DNA of 64,000 nt from Paraburkholderia sacchari (GTDB lineage Bacteria; Pseudomonadota; Gammaproteobacteria; Burkholderiales; Burkholderiaceae). The notes below the pieces were generated by a model. The model was not told the origin of the DNA. It saw nothing but the letters and a program-made list of their open reading frames with translations, and did not search any database. Made by a program: the position numbers and the translations under genes. Shown piece by piece: positions 25,670 through 34,506 of the stretch; the stretch's first letter is position 1, and each line of letters begins with the position of its first letter. The stretch covers positions 124,001 through 188,000 of the forward strand of contig NZ_JTDB02000001.1 in NCBI RefSeq assembly GCF_000785435.2, read 5' to 3'.

Positions 25670-27400
25670 ATGGGCGCTATTCCAACCGACGCAAGCAACG
25701 CCGCCGAAGCGCCGTTCTCGACGCTCTCTACCCGGCGCCACCAGATGTTCCCCATCCTCTCCGACGAGGAGATCGTGCGGCTCTCGCGCTTTGGCGAGCG
25801 GCGCAGCTGGGCGGCGGGCGAGTTGCTGTTCCAGACCGGCATGACCGGCGGAGGCATGTTCGTGCTGCTCACCGGCCGCGTGAAGGTATTTCAGCGCGAC
25901 GGGCTCGGCCACGAGCGGCTCATCAACGAACACGGAGCCGGCAGCTTCCTCGCCGAAGTGGCCCAGCTTTCCGGCGGGCCGTCACTTGTGAACGGCCTCG
26001 CGCTCGAACCGGTCGAGGCGCTGGTGATTGCGCCCGAGCGCCTGCGCGCGGCCATCGTCGCCGAGGCAGAGTTGGGCGAGCGCATCGTGCGCGCGCTGAT
26101 CCTGCGGCGCGTCGCGCTGATCGAGAAAGGCGCGGGCGGCCCGATCCTGGTCGGCAAGCACGACGACCCCTGCATGCTCTCGCTGCAAGGCTTTCTCTCG
26201 CGCAACGGCCATCCGTACACGGTGTTCGACGAACGCGACGAGAGCGTCATGCTCGGCGTGATCGAGCGCTACGCGGCGCGCAACGAGGACCTGCCGCTCG
26301 TGATCTGCCCCGATGGCACGGTGCTGCGCCACCCCACTTCGCCCGAGCTCGCCACCTGCCTCGGCCTCCTGCCCGAACTCGACGGCGAGCGCGTCTACGA
26401 CGTGGCCGTGGTGGGCGCCGGCCCGGCGGGTCTCGCGACCGCGGTGTACGCGGCATCAGAAGGCCTTTCGGTGATCGTGCTCGATGCGCGCGCGCCGGGC
26501 GGCCAGGCGGGCGCCAGCTCGCGCATCGAGAACTACCTCGGCTTTCCCACCGGCATCTCGGGCCAGGCGCTCGCGGGCCGCGCGTTCGTGCAGGCGCAGA
26601 AGTTCGGCGCACACGTGGCCATCCCGGTCATGGTGCGCAAGCTCTATTGCAACGAAGCGCCGCGCCGCCTCGAAACCTGCAGCGGCAACGTGCGTGCGCG
26701 CACCGTCGTGATCGCAAGCGGCGCGAACTACCGGCGGCCCGCCATTGCCGGGCTCGACCGCTATGCTGGGCGCGGCGTCTATTACTGGGCCTCGCCGGTC
26801 GAGGCGAAGCTCTGCAAACACGAGAACGTCGTGCTGGTGGGCGGCGGCAACTCGGCGGGCCAGGCGATCGTCTATCTGTCCTCGCACGCGCGCCATATCG
26901 ACGTGCTGATCCGCAAATCCGGCTTCGAATCGACGATGTCGCGTTATCTGATCGACCGCATCGCCTCGCTGCCCAATGTCACCGTGCATCCATCGTGCGA
27001 GATCGGCGCGCTGGAGGACGACGAGGCGGGGCTCGCGGCCATCCGCCTGAAAGCGCCGTGCCCCTTGTCGGGCGTGGAGCGCATCGACGCCCGCCATCTG
27101 TTCCTCTTCACGGGCGCGGACCCGAACACCGGCTGGCTGCACGAATGCGGCGTGGCGCTCGACATGAACGGCTTCGTGCTGACCGGCGCCAACGACGCCT
27201 CGTGCAGCCTCGCCACCACGGTCGATGGCATCTATGCGATTGGCGATGCGCGCGCCGGCTCGACCAAGCGCGTTGCGGCGGCGGTGGGCGAAGGCGCGGC
27301 CGTAGTCGCGCAGATTCACCAGTGGCTGAGCGAGGCCAGCGTGCCGCGCGCGACGGTGACGCCGGCAGCCATGGCCGCGATGGCGGGCCTGCATGCGTGA
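25670..27400 (+). CDS. Cyclic-nucleotide-binding domain fused to thioredoxin-reductase-like flavoprotein
   Basis: 576 residues, ATG 25670. Residues about 27-140 are a cNMP-binding domain (FVLLTGRVKVFQRDG, HGAGSFLAEVAQLSGG). Residues about 155-230 look like a thioredoxin-fold remnant (DDPCMLSLQGFLSRNGHPYTVFD). From 240 on it is a TrxR-type flavoprotein: FAD site VVGAGPAGLATAVY (248-260), NADPH site GGGNSAGQA (391-399), and GIYAIGDARAGSTKRVAAAVGEGA. The redox CxxC of thioredoxin reductase is replaced by YYWASPVEAKLC (371-382), so electron transfer to thioredoxin by the usual dithiol is not possible. Overlaps the next gene by 8 bp. Confidence 0.87.
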   Translation: MGAIPTDASNAAEAPFSTLSTRRHQMFPILSDEEIVRLSRFGERRSWAAGELLFQTGMTGGGMFVLLTGRVKVFQRDGLGHERLINEHGAGSFLAEVAQLSGGPSLVNGLALEPVEALVIAPERLRAAIVAEAELGERIVRALILRRVALIEKGAGGPILVGKHDDPCMLSLQGFLSRNGHPYTVFDERDESVMLGVIERYAARNEDLPLVICPDGTVLRHPTSPELATCLGLLPELDGERVYDVAVVGAGPAGLATAVYAASEGLSVIVLDARAPGGQAGASSRIENYLGFPTGISGQALAGRAFVQAQKFGAHVAIPVMVRKLYCNEAPRRLETCSGNVRARTVVIASGANYRRPAIAGLDRYAGRGVYYWASPVEAKLCKHENVVLVGGGNSAGQAIVYLSSHARHIDVLIRKSGFESTMSRYLIDRIASLPNVTVHPSCEIGALEDDEAGLAAIRLKAPCPLSGVERIDARHLFLFTGADPNTGWLHECGVALDMNGFVLTGANDASCSLATTVDGIYAIGDARAGSTKRVAAAVGEGAAVVAQIHQWLSEASVPRATVTPAAMAAMAGLHA

Positions 27401-28667
27401 CGACGCGGCGCTCGACACCGCAGCCGAGGTAAGCGCGCAACCTTCGCGCACCACCGTGACGCTGCCGCTCGCAGCGGCGCGCACGCTTCATCTCGCAGCG
27501 CAAGGGCTGCTCGCGCCGCCGCGCCGCAAGGCCACCCAGGACGACGTGCTCGCCGCCATCCGCCGCATGGCGCAACTGCAAATCGACACGATTCACGTGG
27601 TCGCGCGCAGTCCTTACTTCGTGCTGTTCAGCCGCATCGGCGCTTACGACACGCGCTGGCTCGACGCCCACCTCGCCGAAGGCCGGCTCTTCGAATACTG
27701 GTCGCACGAGGCCTGTTTCGTACCGATCGAGGACTATGGCCTGCTGCGCCATCGCATGCTCGACCCTTCGGGCATGGGCTGGAAATATCCGGCTGAATGG
27801 CATGCGAAGCATCGCCGCGAGATCGATGCGCTGCTCGAACGCATTCGCGCGAACGGCCCCGTGCGCTCCGCCGATTTCGCCCGCGAAAAGGGCGCGAAAG
27901 GCAGCGGCTGGTGGGACTGGAAGCCCGAGAAGCGCCATCTGGAAGTGCTGTTCTCGACCGGCGCGCTGATGGTGGCCGAGCGCCGTAATTTTCAGCGCAT
28001 CTACGACGTGACCGAACGCGTGCTGCCCAACTGGAGCGACGCGCGCGATCTGCCCGCTCGCGCCGACGCCGAGCGCACACTGCTGCTGCGCACCTGCCGG
28101 GCGCTGGGCGTGATTCGCACCGACTGGGCCGCCGACTACTACCGCCTGCCGCGCCGCCCGTACGCCGAGGCGCTGCACGCGCTCGCCGACGCCGGCGAAC
28201 TCGTGCCCGTGCGCGTGGAAGACTGGAAGCACGATGCGTTCGTGCATCGCGACTTCGCGCCGCTCATCGACGGCGCCGCGAGCGGCGCGCTGGCCTCGAC
28301 GACCACTACGCTGCTCTCGCCTTTCGATCCGGTCGTATGGGAGCGCAAGCGCGCGACGGCGCTATTCGGCTTCGACTACGCAATCGAATGCTATCTGCCA
28401 GCGCACAAGCGCAAATACGGTTACTTCGTACTGCCGATATTGAGCCGCGGAAAACTGATCGGCCGCGCCGATGCGAAAGCGCATCGTGCCCAGGCGGTGT
28501 TCGAATTGAAGTCGCTGCATCTGGAGCCGGGCGTGCGCGTAAGCGGCCGTCTCGTGAACGATCTGCGGCGCGCGCTGCAACGTTGCGCCGACTGGCACGG
28601 CACGCCGGCATTGCGGATCGGCGACGCGCCGCCCGGGCTGGCCACCGCGTTGCTCGCCGAATCCTGA
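27393..28667 (+). CDS. ycaQ: YcaQ/AlkZ-like interstrand-crosslink DNA glycosylase
   Basis: 424 residues; start overlaps the preceding stop by 8 bp, so translation is coupled. Three winged-helix units are expected in this HTH_42 family. The catalytic Gln-hydrophobic-Asp motif is QID at residues 63-65 in MAQLQIDTIHVVARSPYFVLFSR, the YcaQ form, as opposed to Q-x-Q of AlkZ. Later blocks LLSPFDPVVWERKRATALFGFDYAIECYLPAHKRKYGYFVLPIL are typical. It would excise bulky or crosslinked alkyl adducts from DNA. Its operon partner is the cNMP/flavoprotein, an unexplained pairing. Confidence 0.88.
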   Translation: MRDDAALDTAAEVSAQPSRTTVTLPLAAARTLHLAAQGLLAPPRRKATQDDVLAAIRRMAQLQIDTIHVVARSPYFVLFSRIGAYDTRWLDAHLAEGRLFEYWSHEACFVPIEDYGLLRHRMLDPSGMGWKYPAEWHAKHRREIDALLERIRANGPVRSADFAREKGAKGSGWWDWKPEKRHLEVLFSTGALMVAERRNFQRIYDVTERVLPNWSDARDLPARADAERTLLLRTCRALGVIRTDWAADYYRLPRRPYAEALHALADAGELVPVRVEDWKHDAFVHRDFAPLIDGAASGALASTTTTLLSPFDPVVWERKRATALFGFDYAIECYLPAHKRKYGYFVLPILSRGKLIGRADAKAHRAQAVFELKSLHLEPGVRVSGRLVNDLRRALQRCADWHGTPALRIGDAPPGLATALLAES

Positions 28668-28696
28668 AACCCGAACCTTGAAACCCCAAAAACGAT

Positions 28697-28738
28697 GCGC
28701 GGGCGGCGTGCATGTTGCACACGCCGCCCGCGCGGTTT
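28697..28738. terminator. Bidirectional rho-independent terminator
   Basis: A 14-bp perfect stem, GCGCGGGCGGCGTG (28697-28710) with CACGCCGCCCGCGC (28720-28733), then GGTTTT on the plus strand. On the minus strand the stem is followed by ATCGTTTTT. It separates ycaQ and the convergent 91-residue gene, and serves both. Confidence 0.88.
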
Positions 28739-28757
28739 TGAGCAACACCAGGGTTGC

Positions 28758-29033
28758 TCAGCGCTCCAGCTTCACGCGCAGTTCGCGCGCCGCCTCCAGC
28801 AAGCCTTCATAGCCCGAACGCGCATGTTCGGGCAGGTCCGGGTCGCCCACCAGCGCGCCCAGCGTTTCGATCAGGCTGAAGACCAGACCCTTGGCCGCGC
28901 CTTTGGCGATGCTGCCGCTCTTCACCCCTTCGTCGACGTGCGATAACGCCGCGTTGAGATTCTCCAGATCGTCCTTTTGCCCGTTACCGCCTGCCGCTTG
29001 AGCGTCATCCTTGCGCGTGTCGTCGCTCGTCAT
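28758..29033 (-). CDS. Hypothetical acidic 91-residue protein
   Basis: ATG 29033, MTSDDTRKDD; GGGG-A leader (AGGGGAAACGGTTCATC). Residues 1-22 are acidic and disordered; residues 25-91 form amphipathic helices (NAALSHVDEGVKSGSIAKGAAKGLVFSLIETLG, ARSGYEGLLEAARELRVKLER). No family recognised. Gene ends 20 bp from the shared terminator. Confidence 0.65.
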   Translation of the reverse strand: MTSDDTRKDDAQAAGGNGQKDDLENLNAALSHVDEGVKSGSIAKGAAKGLVFSLIETLGALVGDPDLPEHARSGYEGLLEAARELRVKLER

Positions 29034-29152
29034 GATGAACCGTTTCCCCTAGCTGGTACTTCGTGGAAAAAAATCCCGCACTGCTGTTATATACCCATCA
29101 CAGGCAGTCGTCCATTGGACGCCGCCGGGCATGCCGGGCAACGCACGGGCTG

Positions 29153-29544
29153 CTCCCGAATCTTCTCACCTTTGCGCGTATCGCGCCGGTGCGTGCGCCG
29201 TTCACGCTTGCCGAGGCTCATGGCGAACGCAAAGAAAAGCCCCGAAAACAAGCGTCGGTTCGATCGTTTCCTGGCAAGCCGGCTGTGTGCGGGCCGGCTT
29301 CCGGGAGACTTCCGGGAGACTCCCGGAAACGCTCACCTTTGTGCAATGAAGACGTATTCGAGCGCAAGTTTCAGCGCTCGGCAACGCACTGCGGGGCACC
29401 TGCGTATCCGGCGCTTCGTTGCAGATTACGCCTTGTTTCAAGGCACTTTCTGTGCGACGAGATGATCAAAGCAAGACGCGCGCGAAACCTCGACGGTGCG
29501 CTCGCGCGCGGCACTTCGCTCACTCCCGAAAAGACTCACCTTTG
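29153..29544 (+). repeat. Intergenic 22-bp repeat cluster A (3 copies)
   Basis: Copies at 29153-29174, 29320-29341 and 29523-29544, each an 8-base block CTCCCGRA, four variable bases (TCTT, AACG, AAGA), and CTCACCTTTG. Copy 2 is preceded by TCCGGGAG, which is complementary to its own start CTCCCGGA (29311-29327). The cluster fills the divergent region 29034-29633, in which no credible gene was seen; the promoter of the methyltransferase must also be here. Confidence 0.85.
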
Positions 29545-29633
29545 CGGCAAACGTGCGGCAATCCACCTTGACGCAACCCACGCGCGTCCCCAGACTGGGC
29601 GAGTCTGCCGCGAACCCGATCATCCGATAGCCC

Positions 29634-30434
29634 ATGAACCAGGTCACGCCCTTCATTCCCGAACGCTTTCACAACGCCGCGCCGCATTACCTGAGCGGCC
29701 GCCCCGCGTACTCGCCCGCACTGATTCGCCGCGTCGCGCAGCGCAGCGGCCTGGACGGCACGCAGCGCCTGCTCGACCTCGGCTGCGGCCCGGGCCAGCT
29801 CTCGCTCGCCTTCGCAAGCTGGGTGGGCAGCGCCGTGGCCATCGACCCCGAGCCCGCCATGCTCGAAGTCGCCGCGCAGCTGGGCGCGGGCATCGCGCCG
29901 AACATCGAGTACCGCCGGGGCAGTTCGTATGAACTCTCGCCCGCACTCGGCAGGTTCGATCTCGCCGTGATTGGTCGCGCGTTTCACTGGATGGATCGCG
30001 TGGATACGCTCGCGCGTCTCCACGCGATCCTCGGCGAACGCGGCGCCGTCGCGCTCTTCAACACCACGCATCTCGACGACCCGCAGCGCCCGTGGGCCGC
30101 GCACTATCGCGACCTGCTCGACCGTTACGCCAATACCGATCCCGCGCGAGAGTTGCGCCGCTCGCCGAACTGGGAGAGCCACATCGACGTGCTCGCGCGC
30201 TCGGCGTTCGCCGCCATCGAGCGCATTTCGGTGATCGAGTACCGGCGCGTGAGCGCGGAGCAGTTGAAGGCGCGCCCGCTCTCGATGTCGAGCCTCTCGC
30301 GCGAGCGCCTGGGCAGCCAGCTCGACGCGCTGCTCGCCGAAATCGACGCCATTGCCGCCGCGCATGGCGACGATGGCTGGCTCATCGAGCGCATCGAGTC
30401 GACCGCGACGATTGCCACGCGCGCGCTCGCCTGA
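29634..30434 (+). CDS. Class I SAM-dependent methyltransferase
   Basis: 266 residues from ATG 29634. SAM motif I is LLDLGCGPGQLSLAF (residues 46-60), the acidic end of strand 2 is AVAIDPEPAML, motif III-IV is RFDLAVIGRAFHWMDR. This is the Methyltransf_11 (UbiE-like) pattern; the HWMDR text often appears in small-molecule methyltransferases. The substrate cannot be told. It lies between repeat cluster A and a thioredoxin gene. Confidence 0.88.
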   Translation: MNQVTPFIPERFHNAAPHYLSGRPAYSPALIRRVAQRSGLDGTQRLLDLGCGPGQLSLAFASWVGSAVAIDPEPAMLEVAAQLGAGIAPNIEYRRGSSYELSPALGRFDLAVIGRAFHWMDRVDTLARLHAILGERGAVALFNTTHLDDPQRPWAAHYRDLLDRYANTDPARELRRSPNWESHIDVLARSAFAAIERISVIEYRRVSAEQLKARPLSMSSLSRERLGSQLDALLAEIDAIAAAHGDDGWLIERIESTATIATRALA

Positions 30435-30529
30435 AGCGCGCCTGAAGTGCGCCTGAGAGGGACGCGGAAGCGCCAACGCGCCGGAGCCGCTTGCGGTATC
30501 GTACGGGGACGATGTCTACAGGAGATGTA

Positions 30530-30841
30530 ATGAGTTACGCCACCAAGGCCCCGGGCCGCCAGGAAATCGATGCGCTGAGCGGTCTTGCCGTGCTCGAATT
30601 CGGCACCGACTGGTGCGGCTATTGCCAAGGCGCGCAGCCCCTGATTGGCGATGCGTTCGCGAAGCACCCCGGCGTGCGCCGCATCAAGGTGGAAGACGGT
30701 CCGGGCCGCCCGCTCGGCCGCTCGTTTCGCGTGAAGCTGTGGCCCACGCTCGTCTTCCTGCGCGATGGCGCGGAAATCGCGCGCGTGGTGCGCCCGGGCG
30801 CAGCGGCCGAGCTCGATGCGGCGTTCGCGGCGCTGGGCTGA
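30530..30841 (+). CDS. Thioredoxin-family protein
   Basis: 103 residues from ATG 30530, with AGGAG 5 nt upstream; a longer frame from 30491 has no leader. Active site WCGYC at residues 28-32 (FGTDWCGYCQGAQPLIGD), cis-Pro in VKLWPTLVFLRDG. Cytosolic by lack of signal. WCGYC differs from canonical WCGPC, and the protein is a short thioredoxin fold, probably a thiol reductase of limited substrate range. Confidence 0.88.
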   Translation: MSYATKAPGRQEIDALSGLAVLEFGTDWCGYCQGAQPLIGDAFAKHPGVRRIKVEDGPGRPLGRSFRVKLWPTLVFLRDGAEIARVVRPGAAAELDAAFAALG

Positions 30842-30894
30842 ACGGACGCCTTTTCAAAGCGGCGCTAAAGCATTGCCAGGCGCCGCTCACTCAT

Positions 30895-31356
30895 TCATTC
30901 GAGCCCGGCCAGCAAATCGTCGATGGCCCGATACACGCGCTCCACGACCTCCGGCCCCACCTCGGCTTCCAGCGCCTTGTAGCGCGCCTCCAGATCCTTC
31001 GAAATCGCCTTCACGAGCTGGTGGCTCTTCTTCGTGAGCTTCACGAGCACGCGCCGCTGGTCGTCGGCGAAGCGCTCCTTCGTCACGAGGCCCAGCGCCT
31101 CCATGCGCGCGAGCACGCCCGCCATGCTCGGGCTCGAAATCGTGCACAAATCGGAAATTTGACGCGGCTCCAGCGGCCCGCTTTCGTTGAGCGCGCGAAT
31201 CACGCGCCACTGCTGCTCCGTGAGCCCATGCGCCGTGATCAACGGACGAAAGCGCTCCATCATCTTTTCGCGCGCGCGCAGCAGCAGCATGGGCAGGTTG
31301 CGGTGCGCGACGCGCGTGGACGTGCGGGAAGAATCGGACATGGCGGCTTGGTTCAC
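30895..31356 (-). CDS. hpaR: MarR-family repressor of homoprotocatechuate degradation
   Basis: 153 residues from GTG 31356 (start ATG at 31341 is possible). Winged helix TEQQWRVIRALNESGPLEPRQISDLCTISSPSMAGVLARMEALGLVTKERFADDQRRVLVKLT follows HpaR closely in my recall. It is divergent from hpaG1 with 106 bp between starts, the classical position for a repressor whose effector is homoprotocatechuate or 4-hydroxyphenylacetate. Confidence 0.9.
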   Translation of the reverse strand: MNQAAMSDSSRTSTRVAHRNLPMLLLRAREKMMERFRPLITAHGLTEQQWRVIRALNESGPLEPRQISDLCTISSPSMAGVLARMEALGLVTKERFADDQRRVLVKLTKKSHQLVKAISKDLEARYKALEAEVGPEVVERVYRAIDDLLAGLE

Positions 31357-31423
31357 TTCATTCCAGGGGAAACCCGCGAAATCTGCTTCGATGGTTGACG
31401 CTCGATCATAGCCAGCGCAGACT

Positions 31424-31439
31424 CACTTACATATTAGTG
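31424..31439. promoter_or_regulatory. Candidate HpaR operator
   Basis: CACTTACATATTAGTG is an imperfect 16-bp palindrome (6 of 8 positions complementary) in the hpaR-hpaG1 divergent region, 24 bp before the hpaG1 start. It is AT-rich against GC-rich surroundings, as expected for a MarR operator over a promoter. Confidence 0.5.
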
Positions 31440-31462
31440 TTTATGGGAAAGCGAGTCACGAC

Positions 31463-32233
31463 ATGTTTTCGCTGGCCGACCATCTGCTGCATCTCGAAGG
31501 CGAAGCACTGCCGCGCGACGTGAGCGCAAGCGCGGCGCGCGCGCTGCTGGCCGATGGCGCGCGCTGCCGCGCCCCCATTTCCGGCGCCGTCTACGGCACG
31601 CTGCTCAACGACCGCGCCGCGCTGGAAGCCCTGGGCGACGCCGTGAACGCGGCGCCCTACAAAGCGCCGCCGCGCGCGCCCGTCCTTTATCTCAAGCCGC
31701 GCAATACGCTCGCCGGCCATGGCGTGCGCGTGGGCGTGCCGGGCGTGCAAGGCGTGCAGGTTGGCGCGTCGCTGGGCATCGTGATCGGCCGGACCGCCGC
31801 GCGCGTTGCGCCGGGTGAAGCGTTCGATTACATCGCGGGCTATGCGCTGGTCGCCGACCTCAGCGTGCCGCACGAAAGCGTCTATCGCCCCTCAGTGCGC
31901 TTTCGCGCGCGCGACGGCTTCTGCGTAATCGGGCCGACGGTGCAGGCGCGCAGGCATGTCGCCGATCCGGACCGGCTCGCGATCCATGTCGATATAGATG
32001 GCGAGCCGCGTTTCAGCGCGAATACGTCCACCTGCGTGCGCGGCGTCGCGCAACTGCTCGCGGACGTGACCGATTTCATGACGCTCTCGGCCGGCGACGT
32101 GCTCACGCTCGGCGTGCCGCATGGCGTGCCCGTCGTGCATTCGGGTGCGCACGCAACCATTTCCATCTCGGACTGGCCCGCGCTTGCCATCGAATTTGTT
32201 GTACCAACCGTCGCGCAAGGAGCCGCAGCATGA
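31463..32233 (+). CDS. hpaG1: HpaG N-terminal subunit (5-oxopent-3-ene-1,2,5-tricarboxylate decarboxylase/isomerase)
   Basis: 256 residues from ATG 31463. FAH-fold protein: LYLKPRNTLAGHGVRVGVPGVQGVQVGASLGIVIGRTA and later VADPDRLAIHVDIDG, TLGVPHGVPVVHSGA. It corresponds to the N-terminal half of the E. coli two-domain HpaG, here a separate gene. Its stop overlaps the next start (ATGA). The half-enzymes act together in the decarboxylation and isomerisation steps of the meta-cleavage route. Confidence 0.88.
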   Translation: MFSLADHLLHLEGEALPRDVSASAARALLADGARCRAPISGAVYGTLLNDRAALEALGDAVNAAPYKAPPRAPVLYLKPRNTLAGHGVRVGVPGVQGVQVGASLGIVIGRTAARVAPGEAFDYIAGYALVADLSVPHESVYRPSVRFRARDGFCVIGPTVQARRHVADPDRLAIHVDIDGEPRFSANTSTCVRGVAQLLADVTDFMTLSAGDVLTLGVPHGVPVVHSGAHATISISDWPALAIEFVVPTVAQGAAA

Positions 32234-33009
32234 TGCGAGGACGCGTTGCCTACGCAGGCGCCATTCACGAAGCACGCCCCGAAGGCCAGCGCGTGCGGCT
32301 CGCCGATGGCCGCGTGCGCGAAGAGCATGAAGTGGTCTGGCTCGCGCCGTTCGAGCCCGGCACGATCTTCGCGCTCGGCCTCAATTACGCCGAGCACGCG
32401 AAAGAACTGCAATTCACGAAGCAGGAAGAGCCACTCGTGTTCCTCAAGGGGCCGGGCAGCGTGATCGGGCATCGCGGCATCACGCGCCGCCCAGCCGACG
32501 TCGCCTTCATGCACTACGAGTGCGAACTCGCGGTCGTGATCGGCCGCACCGCGCAAAACGTGAAGCGCGAAGACGCCATGCAGCACGTCGCGGGCTACAC
32601 CATCGCCAACGACTATGCGATCCGCGATTATCTGGAGAACTACTATCGCCCGAACCTGCGCGTGAAGAATCGCGATGGCGGCACGGTGCTCGGACCATGG
32701 TTCGTCGACGCCGCCGATATCGCCGACGTCAATGCGCTAGAACTGCGCACATACGTGAACGGCGAACTGAAGCAGCGCGGCAACACGCGCGACTTCGTCA
32801 CCGGCATTGCCGAACTGATCGAGTATTTGAGCGGTTTCATGACGCTCGCGCCCGGCGACGTGATTCTCACGGGCACGCCCGAAGGCATCGTCAACGTGAA
32901 CGCCGGCGACGAAGTGATCTGCGAAATCGACGGCCTAGGCCGCCTTGTCAACACGATCGCGTCCGACGCCGAGTTCGGCCGCACATCGTCACCCATGCAA
33001 CAAACCTGA
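32230..33009 (+). CDS. hpaG2: HpaG C-terminal subunit (FAH-family isomerase/decarboxylase)
   Basis: 259 residues from ATG 32230, overlapping hpaG1 by 4 bp. The FAH catalytic sheet is clear: FALGLNYAEHAKELQF, the metal-binding E-x-E in MHYECELAVVIGRTA, GYTIANDYAIRDYLENYYRPN, and GDVILTGTPEGIVNVNAGD. Both subunits are present and intact, so the split is the normal state and not a frameshift. Confidence 0.92.
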   Translation: MMRGRVAYAGAIHEARPEGQRVRLADGRVREEHEVVWLAPFEPGTIFALGLNYAEHAKELQFTKQEEPLVFLKGPGSVIGHRGITRRPADVAFMHYECELAVVIGRTAQNVKREDAMQHVAGYTIANDYAIRDYLENYYRPNLRVKNRDGGTVLGPWFVDAADIADVNALELRTYVNGELKQRGNTRDFVTGIAELIEYLSGFMTLAPGDVILTGTPEGIVNVNAGDEVICEIDGLGRLVNTIASDAEFGRTSSPMQQT

Positions 33010-33031
33010 GCGGAAAACCAGCGAGAACGCC

Positions 33032-34489
33032 ATGCGCATCGAACACCTGATCGACGGCCGCGCCCATGCGGGCCGCGACTACTTCGAGACCGTGAACCCC
33101 GCGAACCAGCAGGTGCTCGCAGAAGTCGCGCGCGGCGGCGCAGAAGAAGTCGACCTTGCCGTGCGCGCCGCGAAGAACGCCTTTCGAGCGTGGGCCGCGA
33201 AGCCGGCAGCGGAGCGCGCGAAACTCGTGCGCAAGCTGGGCGAACTGATTGCGAAGAACGTGCCCGAGATCGCGCAGACGGAAACGCAGGACACGGGCCA
33301 GACCATTTCGCAAACGGGCAAGCAACTCGTGCCGCGCGCGGCAGACAACTTCACGTACTTCGCCGAAATGTGCACGGCGGTGGACGGCCACACTTACCCC
33401 ACCAGCACGCACCTGAACTACACGCTGTTTCATCCCGTGGGCGTGTGCGCGCTCATTTCTCCCTGGAACGTGCCGTTCATGACGGCCACCTGGAAAGTGG
33501 CGCCCTGCCTCGCGTTCGGCAATACCGCCGTGCTCAAGATGAGCGAGCTTTCACCGCTTACCGCCGCAATGCTGGGCCAGCTTGCGCTCGAAGCTGGCAT
33601 TCCCTCTGGCGTGCTGAACATCGTGCACGGTTACGGCAAGGAAACGGGCGAGCCGCTCGTCGCGCACCCCGACGTACGCGCAGTTTCGTTCACGGGATCG
33701 ACGGCCACGGGCAATCGCATCGTGCAAACTGCGGGCCTCAAAAAATTCTCGATGGAGCTGGGTGGCAAGTCGCCGTTCGTGATCTTCGAGGACGCCGACT
33801 TCGAGCGCGCGCTCGATGCCGCCGTGTTCATGATCTTCTCGAACAACGGCGAACGCTGCACGGCGGGCTCGCGCATTCTCGTGCAGCGCTCGATCTACGC
33901 GCAGTTCGCCGCGCGCTTCGTCGAACGTGCGAAGCGCATCGCCGTGGGCGACCCGCTCGACGAAAAAACCGTGGTCGGCCCGATGATCAGCCAGGGCCAT
34001 CTCGCCAAGGTGCGCGGCTATATCGAACTCGGGCCAAAGGAAGGCGCAACGCTCGCGTGTGGCGGGCTAGATGCGCCCGTGCTGCCCGAGGCCCTGAAAC
34101 AAGGGAATTTCGTGCAGCCCACGGTGTTCGTCGATGTCGATAACCGCATGCGCATCGCGCAGGAAGAGATCTTCGGGCCGGTTGCGTGCCTGATTCCCTT
34201 CGACGACGAAGCCGATGCCATCCGTCTCTCGAACGATATTGCCTACGGCCTGTCGAGCTACGTGTGGACCGAAAGCACAGGGCGCGCGCTGCGTGTGGCC
34301 GCCGCTATCGAAGCGGGCATGTGCTTCGTGAACAGCCAGAACGTGCGTGATTTGCGCCAGCCGTTTGGCGGCTCGAAGGCTTCGGGCGTGGGCCGCGAAG
34401 GCGGTACCTGGAGCTACGAAGTATTTCTCGAACCGAAGAACGTGTGCGTGTCGATGGGCTCGCATCACATTCCACGCTGGGGCGCTTGA
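33032..34489 (+). CDS. hpaE: 5-carboxymethyl-2-hydroxymuconate semialdehyde dehydrogenase
   Basis: 485 residues from ATG 33032. Aldehyde dehydrogenase with PWNVPFMTATWKVAPCLAFGN, the NAD loop VSFTGSTATGN, the general base Glu242 in MELGGKSP, and the catalytic Cys276 in NNGERCTAGSRI. It oxidises the ring-cleavage product made by HpaD. Sits 22 bp after hpaG2. Confidence 0.94.
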   Translation: MRIEHLIDGRAHAGRDYFETVNPANQQVLAEVARGGAEEVDLAVRAAKNAFRAWAAKPAAERAKLVRKLGELIAKNVPEIAQTETQDTGQTISQTGKQLVPRAADNFTYFAEMCTAVDGHTYPTSTHLNYTLFHPVGVCALISPWNVPFMTATWKVAPCLAFGNTAVLKMSELSPLTAAMLGQLALEAGIPSGVLNIVHGYGKETGEPLVAHPDVRAVSFTGSTATGNRIVQTAGLKKFSMELGGKSPFVIFEDADFERALDAAVFMIFSNNGERCTAGSRILVQRSIYAQFAARFVERAKRIAVGDPLDEKTVVGPMISQGHLAKVRGYIELGPKEGATLACGGLDAPVLPEALKQGNFVQPTVFVDVDNRMRIAQEEIFGPVACLIPFDDEADAIRLSNDIAYGLSSYVWTESTGRALRVAAAIEAGMCFVNSQNVRDLRQPFGGSKASGVGREGGTWSYEVFLEPKNVCVSMGSHHIPRWGA

Positions 34490-34506
34490 TCAAGCTGAGG
34501 ATCGAA

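Noticed and set aside
32230..32236. hpaG1 and hpaG2 as one gene split by a frameshift
   Set aside because: Both have proper starts and full FAH-like domains, and the ATGA overlap is normal coupling; split hpaG is common in Burkholderiaceae.
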